DNA from: Clostridia bacterium
GTDB lineage: Bacteria > Bacillota > Clostridia > Oscillospirales > CAG-272
DNA: 64,000 bases
Assembly: GCA_017482355.1 (NCBI GenBank)
Contig: JAFUNJ010000010.1
Span: 248,001 to 312,000 of the forward strand
Reading direction: 5' to 3'
How positions within the stretch are numbered: the first letter of the stretch is position 1; every line of letters begins with the position of its first letter. Of the stretch, positions 33,927-43,088 are shown piece after piece. The notes under the pieces are model-generated. The model was not told the DNA's origin. It saw only the letters and a program-made list of their open reading frames with translations, and did not search any database. The position numbers and the translations under genes were made by a program.

Positions 33927-33955
33927 TTGACATATCGCACGAAAGGTATTATAAT
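33927..33955 (+). promoter_or_regulatory. Consensus sigma-A promoter of rimO operon
   Basis: TTGACA (33927-33932), 17-nt spacer, TATAAT (33950-33955). Confidence 0.8.
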
Positions 33956-33994
33956 AATTATGTATGCATATATAACACAAAATGAGGACTTAAA

Positions 33995-35323
33995 ATGAAA
34001 AAACCGATAATCGGCTTCATCTCCCTCGGCTGCCCGAAAAACCAGATAGATACCGAAGTTATGCTTCGCGAGCTGGTCGATGCGGGCTACGATATTACAC
34101 CCGAGGATATCGAGGCAGACATAATAATCGTAAACACCTGCGGCTTTATCGAAAGCGCAAAGCAGGAGGCGATCGACAACATTCTCGACGTTGCGTGGCT
34201 GAAGCAAAACAGAAAGCTAAAGGGCATAATCTGTTGCGGCTGCCTTGCCGAGCGATATAGAGAACAGATATTTAAAGAGCTCCCCGAGGTCGACGCAGTG
34301 GTCGGAACGGGAAGTATTCACAATATCGTGAAAGCAGTCGAGGCGGTGAGTAAGGGAGAAAAATATCTCTCCTGCGAGCCGAACGAGGAGCTCATTCTCG
34401 GCGGCGAACGCGTTGTTACGACCTCTGACTATACCGCTTACATAAAGATCGCAGAGGGCTGTGACAACCGCTGCTCCTACTGCGCTATTCCAAACATCCG
34501 CGGCCGATTCAGAAGCCGTAAGATTGAGGACATAGTTGAGGAAGCAAAGTCGCTTGAAGAGCTTGGCGTAAAGGAGCTCGTCATCGTCGCGCAGGACACC
34601 TCGCGCTACGGTCTTGACATCTACGGCGAATATTCCCTTGCGCGTCTGATCAGAGAGCTGACGAAGAATACTACGATCCCGTGGTTCCGTCTCCTCTACT
34701 GCTATCCCGATAAGATAACAGACGAGCTTGTAACGGAAATAGCAAATAACGACAGAGTCGTAAAATATATCGACCTTCCGATCCAGCATATATCCGATAA
34801 TATGCTAAAAGCCATGAATCGCCACGGCGACGGAAAATGCGTCCGCGACACGGTCAAGCGCCTGCGCGAGCGTGTTCCCGGCATCGTCATCAGAACAACG
34901 GCGATTGTCGGCTTCCCCGGTGAGACCGAGGAAGACTTCACAGAGCTTTGCGAGTATATAAAGGAAGCAAAGTTCGACCGCTTCGGCGCGTTCCCCTACT
35001 CGCGCGAGGAGGACACTCCGGCTTTCGACCTGCCCGACCAAATAGACGAGCAGGTAAAGCAGGACCGCTACGACGAGATAATGGCGCTCCAGCTCGATAT
35101 TCACGAGGAAAATAATCAAAAGAAGATCGGCAAGACCGTAAAGGTACTCTGCGAGGGCTTCGATCCGGTTGCAGAAACCTTCTTCGGACGCAGTGAAGCA
35201 GACGCACCCGAAATAGACGGAAAGGTCTACTTCTCGTCATGCAAAAAGCCCAAAGAGGGGCAGTTCGTCAACGTTAAAATAACCGACGCAATAGACTACG
35301 ACCTATATGGCGAAATGATATGA
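33995..35323 (+). CDS. rimO: Ribosomal protein S12 methylthiotransferase
   Basis: A 442-residue radical-SAM enzyme. The N-terminal UPF0004 domain opens IGFISLGCPKNQIDTEVML with three cluster-binding cysteines. The radical-SAM motif is C156-x3-C160-x2-C163 (EGCDNRCSYCAIP). A TRAM domain ends the chain. The GCPKN-DTEVM opening distinguishes RimO from MiaB. It methylthiolates an Asp of S12. It begins a run with pgsA, mnmM and perhaps mnmG. Confidence 0.95.
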   Translation: MKKPIIGFISLGCPKNQIDTEVMLRELVDAGYDITPEDIEADIIIVNTCGFIESAKQEAIDNILDVAWLKQNRKLKGIICCGCLAERYREQIFKELPEVDAVVGTGSIHNIVKAVEAVSKGEKYLSCEPNEELILGGERVVTTSDYTAYIKIAEGCDNRCSYCAIPNIRGRFRSRKIEDIVEEAKSLEELGVKELVIVAQDTSRYGLDIYGEYSLARLIRELTKNTTIPWFRLLYCYPDKITDELVTEIANNDRVVKYIDLPIQHISDNMLKAMNRHGDGKCVRDTVKRLRERVPGIVIRTTAIVGFPGETEEDFTELCEYIKEAKFDRFGAFPYSREEDTPAFDLPDQIDEQVKQDRYDEIMALQLDIHEENNQKKIGKTVKVLCEGFDPVAETFFGRSEADAPEIDGKVYFSSCKKPKEGQFVNVKITDAIDYDLYGEMI

Positions 35324-35336
35324 AAGAGGTAATAAA

Positions 35337-35933
35337 ATGAATCTACCGAATAAGCTTACAATTCTCCGCATAATTCTCGTTCCCTTCTGTATGTTCTTCA
35401 TCGCGTTCAATTTCTGTCAGGATAACGCGACTCTTCACCTTATCTTTTCGATCGTTGCCCTCGTGCTCTTTTCGCTGACCTCGCTCACAGACATGCTCGA
35501 CGGCAAGATCGCAAGAAAACGCAATCTCGTAACTGACTTCGGAAAGTTCCTCGATCCCGTTGCCGATAAGCTTCTCATCATCGGCTCGTATCTGGCACTT
35601 CTCGTTAAGCATGCTGACGATAAGTTCTACCTCACCTTCATGTTTTGGTGCCTGTTCATTATCCTCTTCCGCGAGCTTGCAGTCACCTCTCTGCGCATGA
35701 TCGTATCGTCGAAGGTCGTTATCGCGGCTGACATCATGGGCAAGATCAAGACCGTTTCGCAGATGGTAGCGGTCATCGTCGCAATCGTCGAGCCCGTCTT
35801 CTGCTCTCTTACCGGACTTAATACCTTCAATATCGCAACCTACGTTCTCGTCGGTATCTCCGCAGTCGCAACCCTCGTTTCGGGTCTTAACTACTTCAAG
35901 GCATACTGGCCCTACATCAACCCGAGCAAATGA
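35337..35933 (+). CDS. pgsA: CDP-diacylglycerol-glycerol-3-phosphate 3-phosphatidyltransferase
   Basis: A 198-residue membrane enzyme opening MNLPNKLTILRIILVPF, the classic PgsA start, with the CDP-alcohol signature LTDMLDGKIARKRNLVTDFGKFLDPVADK at about residues 60-88 (Asp residues in DMLDG and LDPVADK). It makes phosphatidylglycerophosphate. GAGGT precedes the ATG. It overlaps mnmM by 4 nt. Compare the divergent paralog at 20376. Confidence 0.94.
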   Translation: MNLPNKLTILRIILVPFCMFFIAFNFCQDNATLHLIFSIVALVLFSLTSLTDMLDGKIARKRNLVTDFGKFLDPVADKLLIIGSYLALLVKHADDKFYLTFMFWCLFIILFRELAVTSLRMIVSSKVVIAADIMGKIKTVSQMVAVIVAIVEPVFCSLTGLNTFNIATYVLVGISAVATLVSGLNYFKAYWPYINPSK

Positions 35934-36481
35934 TAGATCTTCTTACAGTTGAAAAGCAGTTTATAGAAAGCCATATAAAGGTCGGCGGAACCGTCGTCGA
36001 TTTCACGATGGGCAACGGTCACGATACCCTTTGGCTTTCAAATAAAGTCGGCAAAAACGGCAAGGTGTACGCCTTCGATATACAGAAGGCGGCGCTTGAA
36101 AGCTCCGAAAAGTTGCTCTCCGAGAGCGGTTGCCCGAAGAATTATACGTTGATCCTCGATTCGCACGCAAACGTCGAGAATTACGTTAAAGAGCCAATCT
36201 GCGCTGGAATGTTCAACCTCGGATATCTGCCCGGCTCTGACAAAACGGTAACGACGCTCCGCGAGTCGACGATGAAGGCGGTTGAAGCGGCTTTGCGTCT
36301 GCTTGACAGCGACGGCGGACTCCTTATCGCAGTCTACCCGGGACACGAGGAGGGAACGCTCGAAGGGAATATGCTCACCGAGTATTTTTCCACCCTCGAC
36401 AGACGCAAGATCTGCGTCTCACAGCTCCGTATAGTGAACTCACCCACGTCGCCGTTTTTCTTCTTGGTGGAGAAAAGGTAA
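35930..36481 (+). CDS. mnmM: YtqB-like SAM methyltransferase, probable tRNA U34 methyltransferase MnmM
   Basis: A 183-residue class I methyltransferase with motif I VVDFTMGNGHDTLWL (about 22-36), FNLGYLPGSDK (about 95-105) and AVYPGHEEG near the C-terminus, all typical of YtqB proteins formerly labelled rRNA methylase. B. subtilis YtqB has been characterised as MnmM, which methylates nm5s2U34 to mnm5s2U34. Its place just before mnmG, in a window that also has mnmA, supports that role. ATGA overlap with pgsA. Confidence 0.82.
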   Translation: MIDLLTVEKQFIESHIKVGGTVVDFTMGNGHDTLWLSNKVGKNGKVYAFDIQKAALESSEKLLSESGCPKNYTLILDSHANVENYVKEPICAGMFNLGYLPGSDKTVTTLRESTMKAVEAALRLLDSDGGLLIAVYPGHEEGTLEGNMLTEYFSTLDRRKICVSQLRIVNSPTSPFFFLVEKR

Positions 36482-36499
36482 TATTATATAATCATTATA

Positions 36500-36652
36500 T
36501 TTGTAGGGCGGGGGGCTTGCTCCCGCCGATACCTTCTCCTGAGGGAGAAGGGGGACCACAGGCGGAACGCCTGTGGTGGATGAGGAGTAAGTTCTCTTTT
36601 TAAACACCTCATCCGAGGTTCACCTCTTGCCTTCCTCCCGCTGGAGAAGGTA
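36500..36652. repeat. Composite palindromic repeat between mnmM and mnmG
   Basis: TTTGTAGGGCGGGGGGCTTGCTCCCGCC is followed by ACCTTCTCC...GGGAGAAGG, a perfect CACAGGCG/CGCCTGTG hairpin (36556-36575), GGATGAGG and CCTCATCC arms and a closing GGAGAAGGT. It is related to 38601-38749. Confidence 0.6.
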
Positions 36653-36697
36653 TTTATATATTCATAAAATTTCTAAATTCATTTTACGGAAAATACA

Positions 36698-38566
36698 ATG
36701 ATAAAAACCACAAAAATCTCCGTCATCGGCGCAGGTCACGCAGGCATTGAGGCGGCGCTTGCCTCGGCACGAATGGGCATCGACACGGTTCTCTTTACAA
36801 TGAACCTCGACGCCATCGGCAATATGCCCTGCAACCCGTCAATAGGCGGTACAGGCAAAGGACACCTCGTATTTGAGATCGACGCACTCGGCGGTGAAAT
36901 GGGCAGAAGTGCCGATAAGGTCACCCTCCAGAGCCGTACTCTCAATACAGGCAAAGGTCCTGCCGTCCGTTCAAAAAGAATACAGGCAGACCGCCTCCGC
37001 TACCGTTCGGTAATGAAGGGCGTCATTGAGAACACCGAGAATCTGCGTCTCGTTCAGGCAGAGATCGTAAAGATCACAGTCGAGGACGGCAAGGTAACGG
37101 GTGTCGTGACCGCGCTCGGCACAGAATGGAAATGTGAGCGCGTGATCATCGCAAGCGGTACGTTCCTCGACAGCCGTATCGTCGTTGGCGAAAACGCGTT
37201 TTCGTCAGGTCCCGACGGGATGCTTCCGTCAAAGGGGCTTTCCGATAATCTCCGATCCCTCGGTATCACGCTCCGCCGCTTCAAAACGGGAACTCCCGCA
37301 CGCATACACCGCCGCACCATAGACCTCGATTCCCTCGAGCGTCAGGACGGCGAAGAATATATAACCCCGTACTCGCGCGACACCGACCCTAAAGCGCTTA
37401 ACGGTATCACACAGATCCCCTGCCACACCGCTTATACGAACGGTGAAACGCATGAGATCATCCGCGCTAACCTGCACCGCTCGCCCCTCTATTCGGGCGT
37501 TATCGAGGGCGTAGGACCGCGCTATTGCCCGAGCATCGAGGACAAGGTCGTCCGCTTCTCCGATAAGGAGCGCCATCAGCTCTTTGTCGAGCCGACGGGT
37601 GCTGACACCGACGAAATGTACCTACAGGGCTTCTCTTCCTCGCTCCCCGAGGACGTTCAGGAGGACATGCTCCATTCGATCAAGGGCTTTGAAAATGCGC
37701 AAGTAATGCGTAACGCGTACGCGATCGAGTACGACTGCTGTGATCCAACCGAGCTTTATCCGACGCTTGAATTTAAGAGTATAAAGGGTCTTTACGGCGC
37801 GGGGCAGTTCAACGGCACCTCGGGCTACGAGGAGGCCGCCGCGCAAGGTCTTATCGCAGGCATAAACGCCGCCCTTGACCTTCAAGGACGCGAGCAGTTG
37901 ATTCTCTCGCGCGACAGCTCATATATCGGTACGCTCATCGACGACCTTGTCACAAAGGGAACGAATGAGCCGTACAGAATCATGACCTCGCGTTCCGAAT
38001 ACCGTCTGCTTCTCCGTCAGGATAACGCAGAGGAGCGCCTCATCGAATACGGCAGATACGCAGGACTTATCAGCGACGCGCGCTACGAGGCATACTTAAA
38101 CGAACAGCAAATGATAAAGGACGAGATAAGGCGTCTAGGAAAGACCTCGATCCCGCCGTCCGATAAACTAAACGAGCTTCTATCCGAGGCAGGAACGGCG
38201 CCGATGACTACCGGCATGCGCCTATCCGACCTCATTCGCCGTCCGCAGGTAAGCTACGAAATGCTCGCCGAGTTCGACCCGACCCGACCCGAGCTTCCCT
38301 ACCGCGTACGCTACGAGGCAGAGGTGCAGATAAAGTACGAGGGCTATATCGAGCGCCAGAAGAACGAGGCGAAAAAGCTTGAAAAGCTTTCCGAGAAGAA
38401 GCTCTCGCCCGATATCGACTATTCAAAGATCGACGGACTTCGCCTCGAAGCACGTCAGAAGCTGAACAAGATAAAGCCGTCCGATATCGGTCAGGCGTCT
38501 CGCATAAGCGGCGTCAGCCCTGCGGATATTTCGGTGCTTCTTATATGGCTGAAAGCGAAGGAGTAA
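36698..38566 (+). CDS. mnmG: tRNA uridine-5-carboxymethylaminomethyl synthesis enzyme
   Basis: A 622-residue FAD enzyme that works with MnmE on U34. The FAD site [19 protein letters not shown] stands at residues 9-27, followed by [30 protein letters not shown]-type [41 protein letters not shown] and the C-terminal MnmE-binding region are present. Full length. MnmE is not in the window. Confidence 0.96.
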   Translation: MIKTTKISVIGAGHAGIEAALASARMGIDTVLFTMNLDAIGNMPCNPSIGGTGKGHLVFEIDALGGEMGRSADKVTLQSRTLNTGKGPAVRSKRIQADRLRYRSVMKGVIENTENLRLVQAEIVKITVEDGKVTGVVTALGTEWKCERVIIASGTFLDSRIVVGENAFSSGPDGMLPSKGLSDNLRSLGITLRRFKTGTPARIHRRTIDLDSLERQDGEEYITPYSRDTDPKALNGITQIPCHTAYTNGETHEIIRANLHRSPLYSGVIEGVGPRYCPSIEDKVVRFSDKERHQLFVEPTGADTDEMYLQGFSSSLPEDVQEDMLHSIKGFENAQVMRNAYAIEYDCCDPTELYPTLEFKSIKGLYGAGQFNGTSGYEEAAAQGLIAGINAALDLQGREQLILSRDSSYIGTLIDDLVTKGTNEPYRIMTSRSEYRLLLRQDNAEERLIEYGRYAGLISDARYEAYLNEQQMIKDEIRRLGKTSIPPSDKLNELLSEAGTAPMTTGMRLSDLIRRPQVSYEMLAEFDPTRPELPYRVRYEAEVQIKYEGYIERQKNEAKKLEKLSEKKLSPDIDYSKIDGLRLEARQKLNKIKPSDIGQASRISGVSPADISVLLIWLKAKE

Positions 38567-38600
38567 TGACGCTTATATCGCAATAAACTGTGTCACTAAA

Positions 38601-38749
38601 TACCTTCTCCAGTGGGAGAAGGTGCCGAGCGGACGCGAGGCGGATGAGGTGTCATCTCCCACGATCGAATTTTTGTATTGATAAAACGAACCTACTCCTC
38701 ATCCGTCATTTGCTTATGCAAATGCCACCTTCTCCCTCAGGAGAAGGTC
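38601..38749. repeat. ACCTTCTCC...GGAGAAGGT palindromic repeat between mnmG and rsmG
   Basis: TACCTTCTCCAGTGGGAGAAGGTG, GGATGAGGTG, ACTCCTCATCC and CACCTTCTCCCTCAGGAGAAGGT form nested inverted arms, with a TTTGCTTATGCAAA inner hairpin (about 38709-38722). Confidence 0.6.
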
Positions 38750-38796
38750 AAACACCGCCCCGATTCATCAACACTCTCTAACCCACAGAGGTCAAA

Positions 38797-39507
38797 ATGT
38801 ATTCAGAAAAAATAAAGACCGCACTAAAGAACAACGGTGTGTCCGTCAATAGTCCGCAAGCGAAGCTCCTCTCCGATTACCTGACCGAGCTTCTCGAAGC
38901 GAATAAAACGACGAACCTCACCGCAATAAAGAACCCCGACGAGGCGATAATTAAGCACATTGCGGATTGTGCAATATGTGTTCAAGACATACCGCAGGGA
39001 GCTGACCTGCTTGATGTCGGAAGCGGCGCGGGACTTCCCGCGTTTCCGTTTGCGATACTTCGTCCCGACATATCTGTCACCGCCCTCGACAGCACGGGCA
39101 AAAAGATCGAATTTATAAGATATACCGCCGAAAAGCTCGGCATAAAAAACCTCAAAACGATCTCGGCACGCGCCGAAACACTTGCTAACAACCGCAGCTA
39201 CCGTCAGCGCTACACGGCAGTAAGCGCACGCGCTGTCGCGCGTCTGAACGTGCTTTCCGAGCTTTGCCTGCCGTTTTTGAAGGTAGGCGGCGTGTTCTTA
39301 TCAATGAAGAGCCGACTCGCCGAAGAGGAGCTTCAAGAAGCCCTCTCGGGCATCGGTACTCTCGGCGGAAAGCCACGTGAAATAAAAAAATTCACACTCC
39401 GCGGCGGCGACAGTGAGGAAAGATGCCTCATTATAATCGACAAGCGCCGCGATACCCCTCCGCAGTTTCCCCGCGCCTACGCGAGAATTTCGTCAAAACC
39501 GTTATAA
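38797..39507 (+). CDS. rsmG: 16S rRNA (guanine-N7)-methyltransferase RsmG
   Basis: A 236-residue methyltransferase for G527 of 16S rRNA. NLTAIKNPDEAIIKHIADC precedes motif I LLDVGSGAGLPAFPFAI (about 68-84); DSTGKKIEFI and the YTAVSARAVARLNVLSELCLP segment are family blocks. It follows mnmG, the usual gidA-gidB order in bacteria, although a repeat element separates them here. A terminator follows. Confidence 0.95.
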   Translation: MYSEKIKTALKNNGVSVNSPQAKLLSDYLTELLEANKTTNLTAIKNPDEAIIKHIADCAICVQDIPQGADLLDVGSGAGLPAFPFAILRPDISVTALDSTGKKIEFIRYTAEKLGIKNLKTISARAETLANNRSYRQRYTAVSARAVARLNVLSELCLPFLKVGGVFLSMKSRLAEEELQEALSGIGTLGGKPREIKKFTLRGGDSEERCLIIIDKRRDTPPQFPRAYARISSKPL

Positions 39508-39510
39508 ACG

Positions 39511-39541
39511 CAAAAACCGCCGAACGCTCGGCGGTTTTTTC
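39511..39541 (+). terminator. Terminator after rsmG
   Basis: AAAACCGCCGA-ACGC-TCGGCGGTTTTTT, 4 nt after the stop. Confidence 0.85.
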
Positions 39542-39543
39542 AG

Positions 39544-39572
39544 TTTACACATTAAACGCAATATGATATAAT
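39544..39572 (+). promoter_or_regulatory. Promoter of the ECF sigma operon
   Basis: TTTACA (39544-39549), 17-nt spacer, TATAAT (39567-39572). A possible second, sigma-specific promoter in 39590-39625 cannot be judged by eye. Confidence 0.6.
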
Positions 39573-39663
39573 ATAAAAAACTCAATTTCTTTTACAGTTT
39601 TTCCTATTTTTGTCGACTGTATTTATGAAGGGCCTTTCAGACTATCGGAAAAGGAGGTACGGT

Positions 39664-40251
39664 ATGGAACTTCAAAGCAAGCAGACATCTATTATGAGCG
39701 ACGAAAGGATCGTAGAGCTTTATTGGCAACGCGATGAGCAAGCAATCAAGGAAACCGACGCTAAGTACAAGAGGTTTTTGCTTTCGGTCGCACACAATAT
39801 CGTTCACGACACCGCAGATGAGGAGGAATGTCTGAACGACACTTATATCGGCGCGTGGAACTCGATTCCCCCTGCCCGTCCCGCCTTGCTTCAAGCTTTC
39901 CTTGCAACGATCATGCGCCGAACGGCAATTGACTGCTACAAGGCGCGAAAAAGGCAGAAGCGAATCGCGTCGGAAATGACCGTGTCATTATCCGAGCTTG
40001 AGGATTTCATATCGGAGGACGACGTGTATTCGGAAGCAGATGCAAGAGAGCTGGGACGCGTTATAAGTGATTTTGTCCGTTCGCTTTCGGAAAGACGAAT
40101 GTATATCTTCATGAGCAGATATTACGTTGCGCGCCCGATAAAGGAGATCGCAAAAGCACTTTCCTGCAGCGAATCGACAGTCAACAAGGAGATCGCGTTA
40201 ATCAAGCGCGATCTGAGTGAAAAGCTTGAAAAGGAGGGCTACACTCTATGA
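39664..40251 (+). CDS. ECF-type RNA polymerase sigma factor
   Basis: A 195-residue sigma factor. The ATG at 39664 follows a perfect AAAGGAGGT. Region 2 covers about residues 18-90 (KYKRFLLSVAHNIVHDTADEEE; NDTYIGAWNSIPP; LQAFLATIMRRTAIDCYK). Region 4 covers about 130-190 (LSERRMYIFMSRYY; IKEIAKALSCSESTVNKE). There is no region 1 or 3. The next gene overlaps by 4 nt and looks like its membrane anti-sigma partner. Confidence 0.88.
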   Translation: MELQSKQTSIMSDERIVELYWQRDEQAIKETDAKYKRFLLSVAHNIVHDTADEEECLNDTYIGAWNSIPPARPALLQAFLATIMRRTAIDCYKARKRQKRIASEMTVSLSELEDFISEDDVYSEADARELGRVISDFVRSLSERRMYIFMSRYYVARPIKEIAKALSCSESTVNKEIALIKRDLSEKLEKEGYTL

Positions 40252-41513
40252 AAGAAAATGAGTTTTTAGACGGCGTAAGCAACATAGATTCCGACATAGT
40301 CGAACGCTTCGTTTCGATGGACAATCGTCTTAAAAGAAAAGCAAGCAAAAGAATCATTTGGGTTCGCGTCGGCGCACTTGCCGCATCCTTTGCGCTGATC
40401 GCAAGCGTGGTACTGTCTGTTATCTCAAACATCGTTCCAACCTGGAATACGGCGCATTACTCGGCATCGGATATTGCAAAGCTGTTTCCACCCAGTTGGG
40501 GAGGAGAAACAAACGCTTATGAAGAAGTCTATGTATCCGACGAAAAGTATTTATATATTAACGAAATGCCCGACAGTGAGTATTTGCCAATATATAAATA
40601 CGCCATACAAACCAAAAAGGTTAACGAAAAGGAATATAAAGAATTCTCAGGGAGTGTTCTTCCGAGATTGATCGACGCCCTCGGCGGAGTTGCTCCCGAA
40701 TATAAAAGAAAAGACGTTAATGACGGAGATGAAATATATTCTTTTGGAAATATTGGAAAATACCATTTCAGTATCGAGCAAAATGAAACAACCAGCAAGG
40801 TAAATTTTGGGGATGATAATTCGAACGACGGTGATAGCACGGTCATTTTGGACGGAGAGACCGTGCAAATAGACCAGCGGATGAGTGACGAGGAAATACT
40901 TGAATCCCTCGAATCGGTAAAAAACAAGCTGTTTGACATTTTGGGTGTGTCTTTTAAGAACGCAAAAGTTGTGCGAAGCTTTTATAGCACAGATCGCATA
41001 AGCATATACTTTTATAACGAAGATGCACATCCGCTGAACAAGTATCAAGATTATCCGGTTTCCGATGAGATTCATTTATTGTTTGATGCTCCCGACGCCG
41101 ATCCCGATGATCCTGAAAGCAGTTATATCTTTACAGACGTAAATATTTACTATACCAAATACAGAAACGACATTTTGAAAGAATACGACCACATCGCAAA
41201 CGCCAAGCGTATTTCTCTCAAAAAAGCGGAGGAGCTTTTATATAAGGGCTACGTATTCGGCGGTCACAACTGCCCTATTTGTATGAAAGCACAAGACAAG
41301 ATAAGCTTTGATGGCTATGATTTCGTCGATATAGAATATATTTACGAAAGATTTCCCGATACGTCAACAGACGTAATACCGTTTTACGCTTTTTACAAAA
41401 AAATTGAAGCAACTAGATACGGAATAATCGTCTACGCCAAAACTTACGTCCCTGCGATACAGATAAGCGGTTACGAGGAATATTTCGAAAGCCAGGCGGC
41501 AAATCACCGATAA
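40248..41513 (+). CDS. Probable membrane anti-sigma factor with large external domain
   Basis: A 421-residue protein. About 45 N-terminal cytoplasmic residues (with VERFVSMDNRLKRKASKR) could hold the sigma factor. One membrane helix follows (about 43-66, VGALAASFALIASVVLSVIS), then about 350 extracytoplasmic residues rich in Tyr, Glu and Asp, including GGHNCPICMKAQD, a C-x2-C near residue 345. The external part matches no family I know. The ATGA overlap with the sigma gene is the main support for its role. Confidence 0.7.
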   Translation: MKENEFLDGVSNIDSDIVERFVSMDNRLKRKASKRIIWVRVGALAASFALIASVVLSVISNIVPTWNTAHYSASDIAKLFPPSWGGETNAYEEVYVSDEKYLYINEMPDSEYLPIYKYAIQTKKVNEKEYKEFSGSVLPRLIDALGGVAPEYKRKDVNDGDEIYSFGNIGKYHFSIEQNETTSKVNFGDDNSNDGDSTVILDGETVQIDQRMSDEEILESLESVKNKLFDILGVSFKNAKVVRSFYSTDRISIYFYNEDAHPLNKYQDYPVSDEIHLLFDAPDADPDDPESSYIFTDVNIYYTKYRNDILKEYDHIANAKRISLKKAEELLYKGYVFGGHNCPICMKAQDKISFDGYDFVDIEYIYERFPDTSTDVIPFYAFYKKIEATRYGIIVYAKTYVPAIQISGYEEYFESQAANHR

Positions 41514-41516
41514 ATA

Positions 41517-41540
41517 AAATCCACCCGAAAGGGTGGATTT
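41517..41540. terminator. Bidirectional terminator between anti-sigma gene and ispE
   Basis: AAATCCACCC-GAAA-GGGTGGATTT with flanking A/T runs. Confidence 0.75.
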
Positions 41541-41551
41541 CTTCTTTATTT

Positions 41552-42382
41552 TTATGCCAAAAATGCGCTGAAACCTGCATTTATCAGCCCGTATTGAGCG
41601 CTTTTTGCGCCGTTTTCGGTATCAAAAAGCCCGAAGACTGCCGAGCCGGAGCCCGACATAAGGGTGCCAAGTGCACCTTTTTCGGTGAACACTTTTTTGA
41701 CCTCTTGACAGCTCGGCAGTGTGTCCTCGAATCTGTTATAGAGGTGCTTACCGATCTCTCTCAGGTCTCCGTTTTCCATCGTCTCACGGAGTGAGGACAG
41801 GTTGCCACGTAACGTAGGCGGTGTATTGTCGATTATTCTATACGCCTCGGGAGTCGAGACCTTGCCGACGCCTCCGCTGATCACGATACGGCACTCCGGC
41901 AGTGACGGGAAGGGACTGAGTATCTCTCCGATTCCCTCGGCGAGCATCGTTCCGCCGACGACGCAGAACGGCACGTCAGCGCCGATCTTCGCGCCTATCT
42001 TGCAAAGCTCGTCGGTCGCAAAAACGCCGTCGTACAAGCGGTTGAGCGCGCGGAGTACTGCCGCCGCGTCCGAGCTTCCGCCGCCGAGTCCTGCCTCTCT
42101 TGGCAGGTGCTTTTCAAGCTCTATAAGGCATCCGTCGCCGCTTCCAAGAGCGCAGAAGAAAGCGTTTGCGGCTTTGAGGCAGAGGTTATCCTCGCCCGTG
42201 GTCAAGGTCGGATCGGTGCAGGTCATGCTTCTGCCTGCCGCCTTTTTTACCGTCACTGTATCGCAAAAGCTCTCGCTTCTGACCTCGGTCATGACGCTGA
42301 CGATATTATGATACCCGTCCTCGCGCTTTCCCAGCACATCGAGGTAGAGGTTGATTTTCGCATACGCTTTTTCGGTTATCAT
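41552..42382 (-). CDS. ispE: 4-diphosphocytidyl-2-C-methyl-D-erythritol kinase
   Basis: A 276-residue GHMP kinase of the MEP isoprenoid pathway. AYAKINLYLDVLGKREDGYHN opens it, the ATP loop is LPREAGLGGGSSDAAAVL (about 92-109), ADVPFCVVGG and a C-terminal GTLMSGSGSAVFGL follow. It directly abuts the upstream DUF554 gene (no intergenic base), so both are read from one transcript. Confidence 0.95.
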   Translation of the reverse strand: MITEKAYAKINLYLDVLGKREDGYHNIVSVMTEVRSESFCDTVTVKKAAGRSMTCTDPTLTTGEDNLCLKAANAFFCALGSGDGCLIELEKHLPREAGLGGGSSDAAAVLRALNRLYDGVFATDELCKIGAKIGADVPFCVVGGTMLAEGIGEILSPFPSLPECRIVISGGVGKVSTPEAYRIIDNTPPTLRGNLSSLRETMENGDLREIGKHLYNRFEDTLPSCQEVKKVFTEKGALGTLMSGSGSAVFGLFDTENGAKSAQYGLINAGFSAFLA

Positions 42383-43084
42383 CTACATCACCTTACCAAG
42401 AAGTCCTGTAAGATACACGAAAAGCGGCACGAACAGAAGCGCGGGCAGAAAATCCGCGACCTTTATCTTCGTTATCTTCATGAGATTCAGACCAATGAGC
42501 GCGACCATAAGCGAACCTGTGCAGGTCAGCTCAGCTATCAGCGTTTCGGTCATTATCGGGCTTATATATTCCGCCAAAAGTGCAAGCCCGCCTTGGAAAA
42601 CGAGGACGAACACCGACGAGAGCAGCACGCCGATTCCGAGCGTCGACGCGAGCACCATTGAGGAAACGAGGTCAAGTATCGACTTCGTATAGAGCATCGT
42701 ATTGTCGCCGAAGCCGGCGTTCAGCGAGCCGACTATCGTCATCGCGCCTACACAGAATATAAGGCAACCGTTGACTGCACCCTCGGCAAGCGAAACGTCG
42801 CTTTTGCCGTTCTTGCGGAATTTCTTTTCGACATTATCCCCAAGCTTGTGGATTCCGTCGTCAATACGCAGAAGCGAGCCAATCGCCGCGCCGAATGCGA
42901 TTGAAAGGATAAGTACGAGCGGATTTTTGCCGCCGAGCATTCCGCTGACGCCGATATAAACGGTGCACATTCCAAGACCGATCATAATAGTATCGGTCAC
43001 TCTTTTCGGAAGTCCCTTTTTGAGCAGCCAGCCGACGGTGCTTCCGATAATTACTGTGAGGGTGTTGAAGAGTACGCCCTGCAT
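42383..43084 (-). CDS. DUF554 family membrane protein
   Basis: A 233-residue protein with six to seven hydrophobic segments. NTLTVIIGSTVGWLLKKGLP, TIMIGLGMCTVYIGVSGML and AEGAVNGCLIFCVGAMTIVGSLNAGF are strong DUF554 (YdfK) blocks. The family is thought to be a transporter, without known substrate. It lies 4 nt after the upstream gene and abuts ispE. Confidence 0.88.
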   Translation of the reverse strand: MQGVLFNTLTVIIGSTVGWLLKKGLPKRVTDTIMIGLGMCTVYIGVSGMLGGKNPLVLILSIAFGAAIGSLLRIDDGIHKLGDNVEKKFRKNGKSDVSLAEGAVNGCLIFCVGAMTIVGSLNAGFGDNTMLYTKSILDLVSSMVLASTLGIGVLLSSVFVLVFQGGLALLAEYISPIMTETLIAELTCTGSLMVALIGLNLMKITKIKVADFLPALLFVPLFVYLTGLLGKVM

Positions 43085-43088
43085 AATA

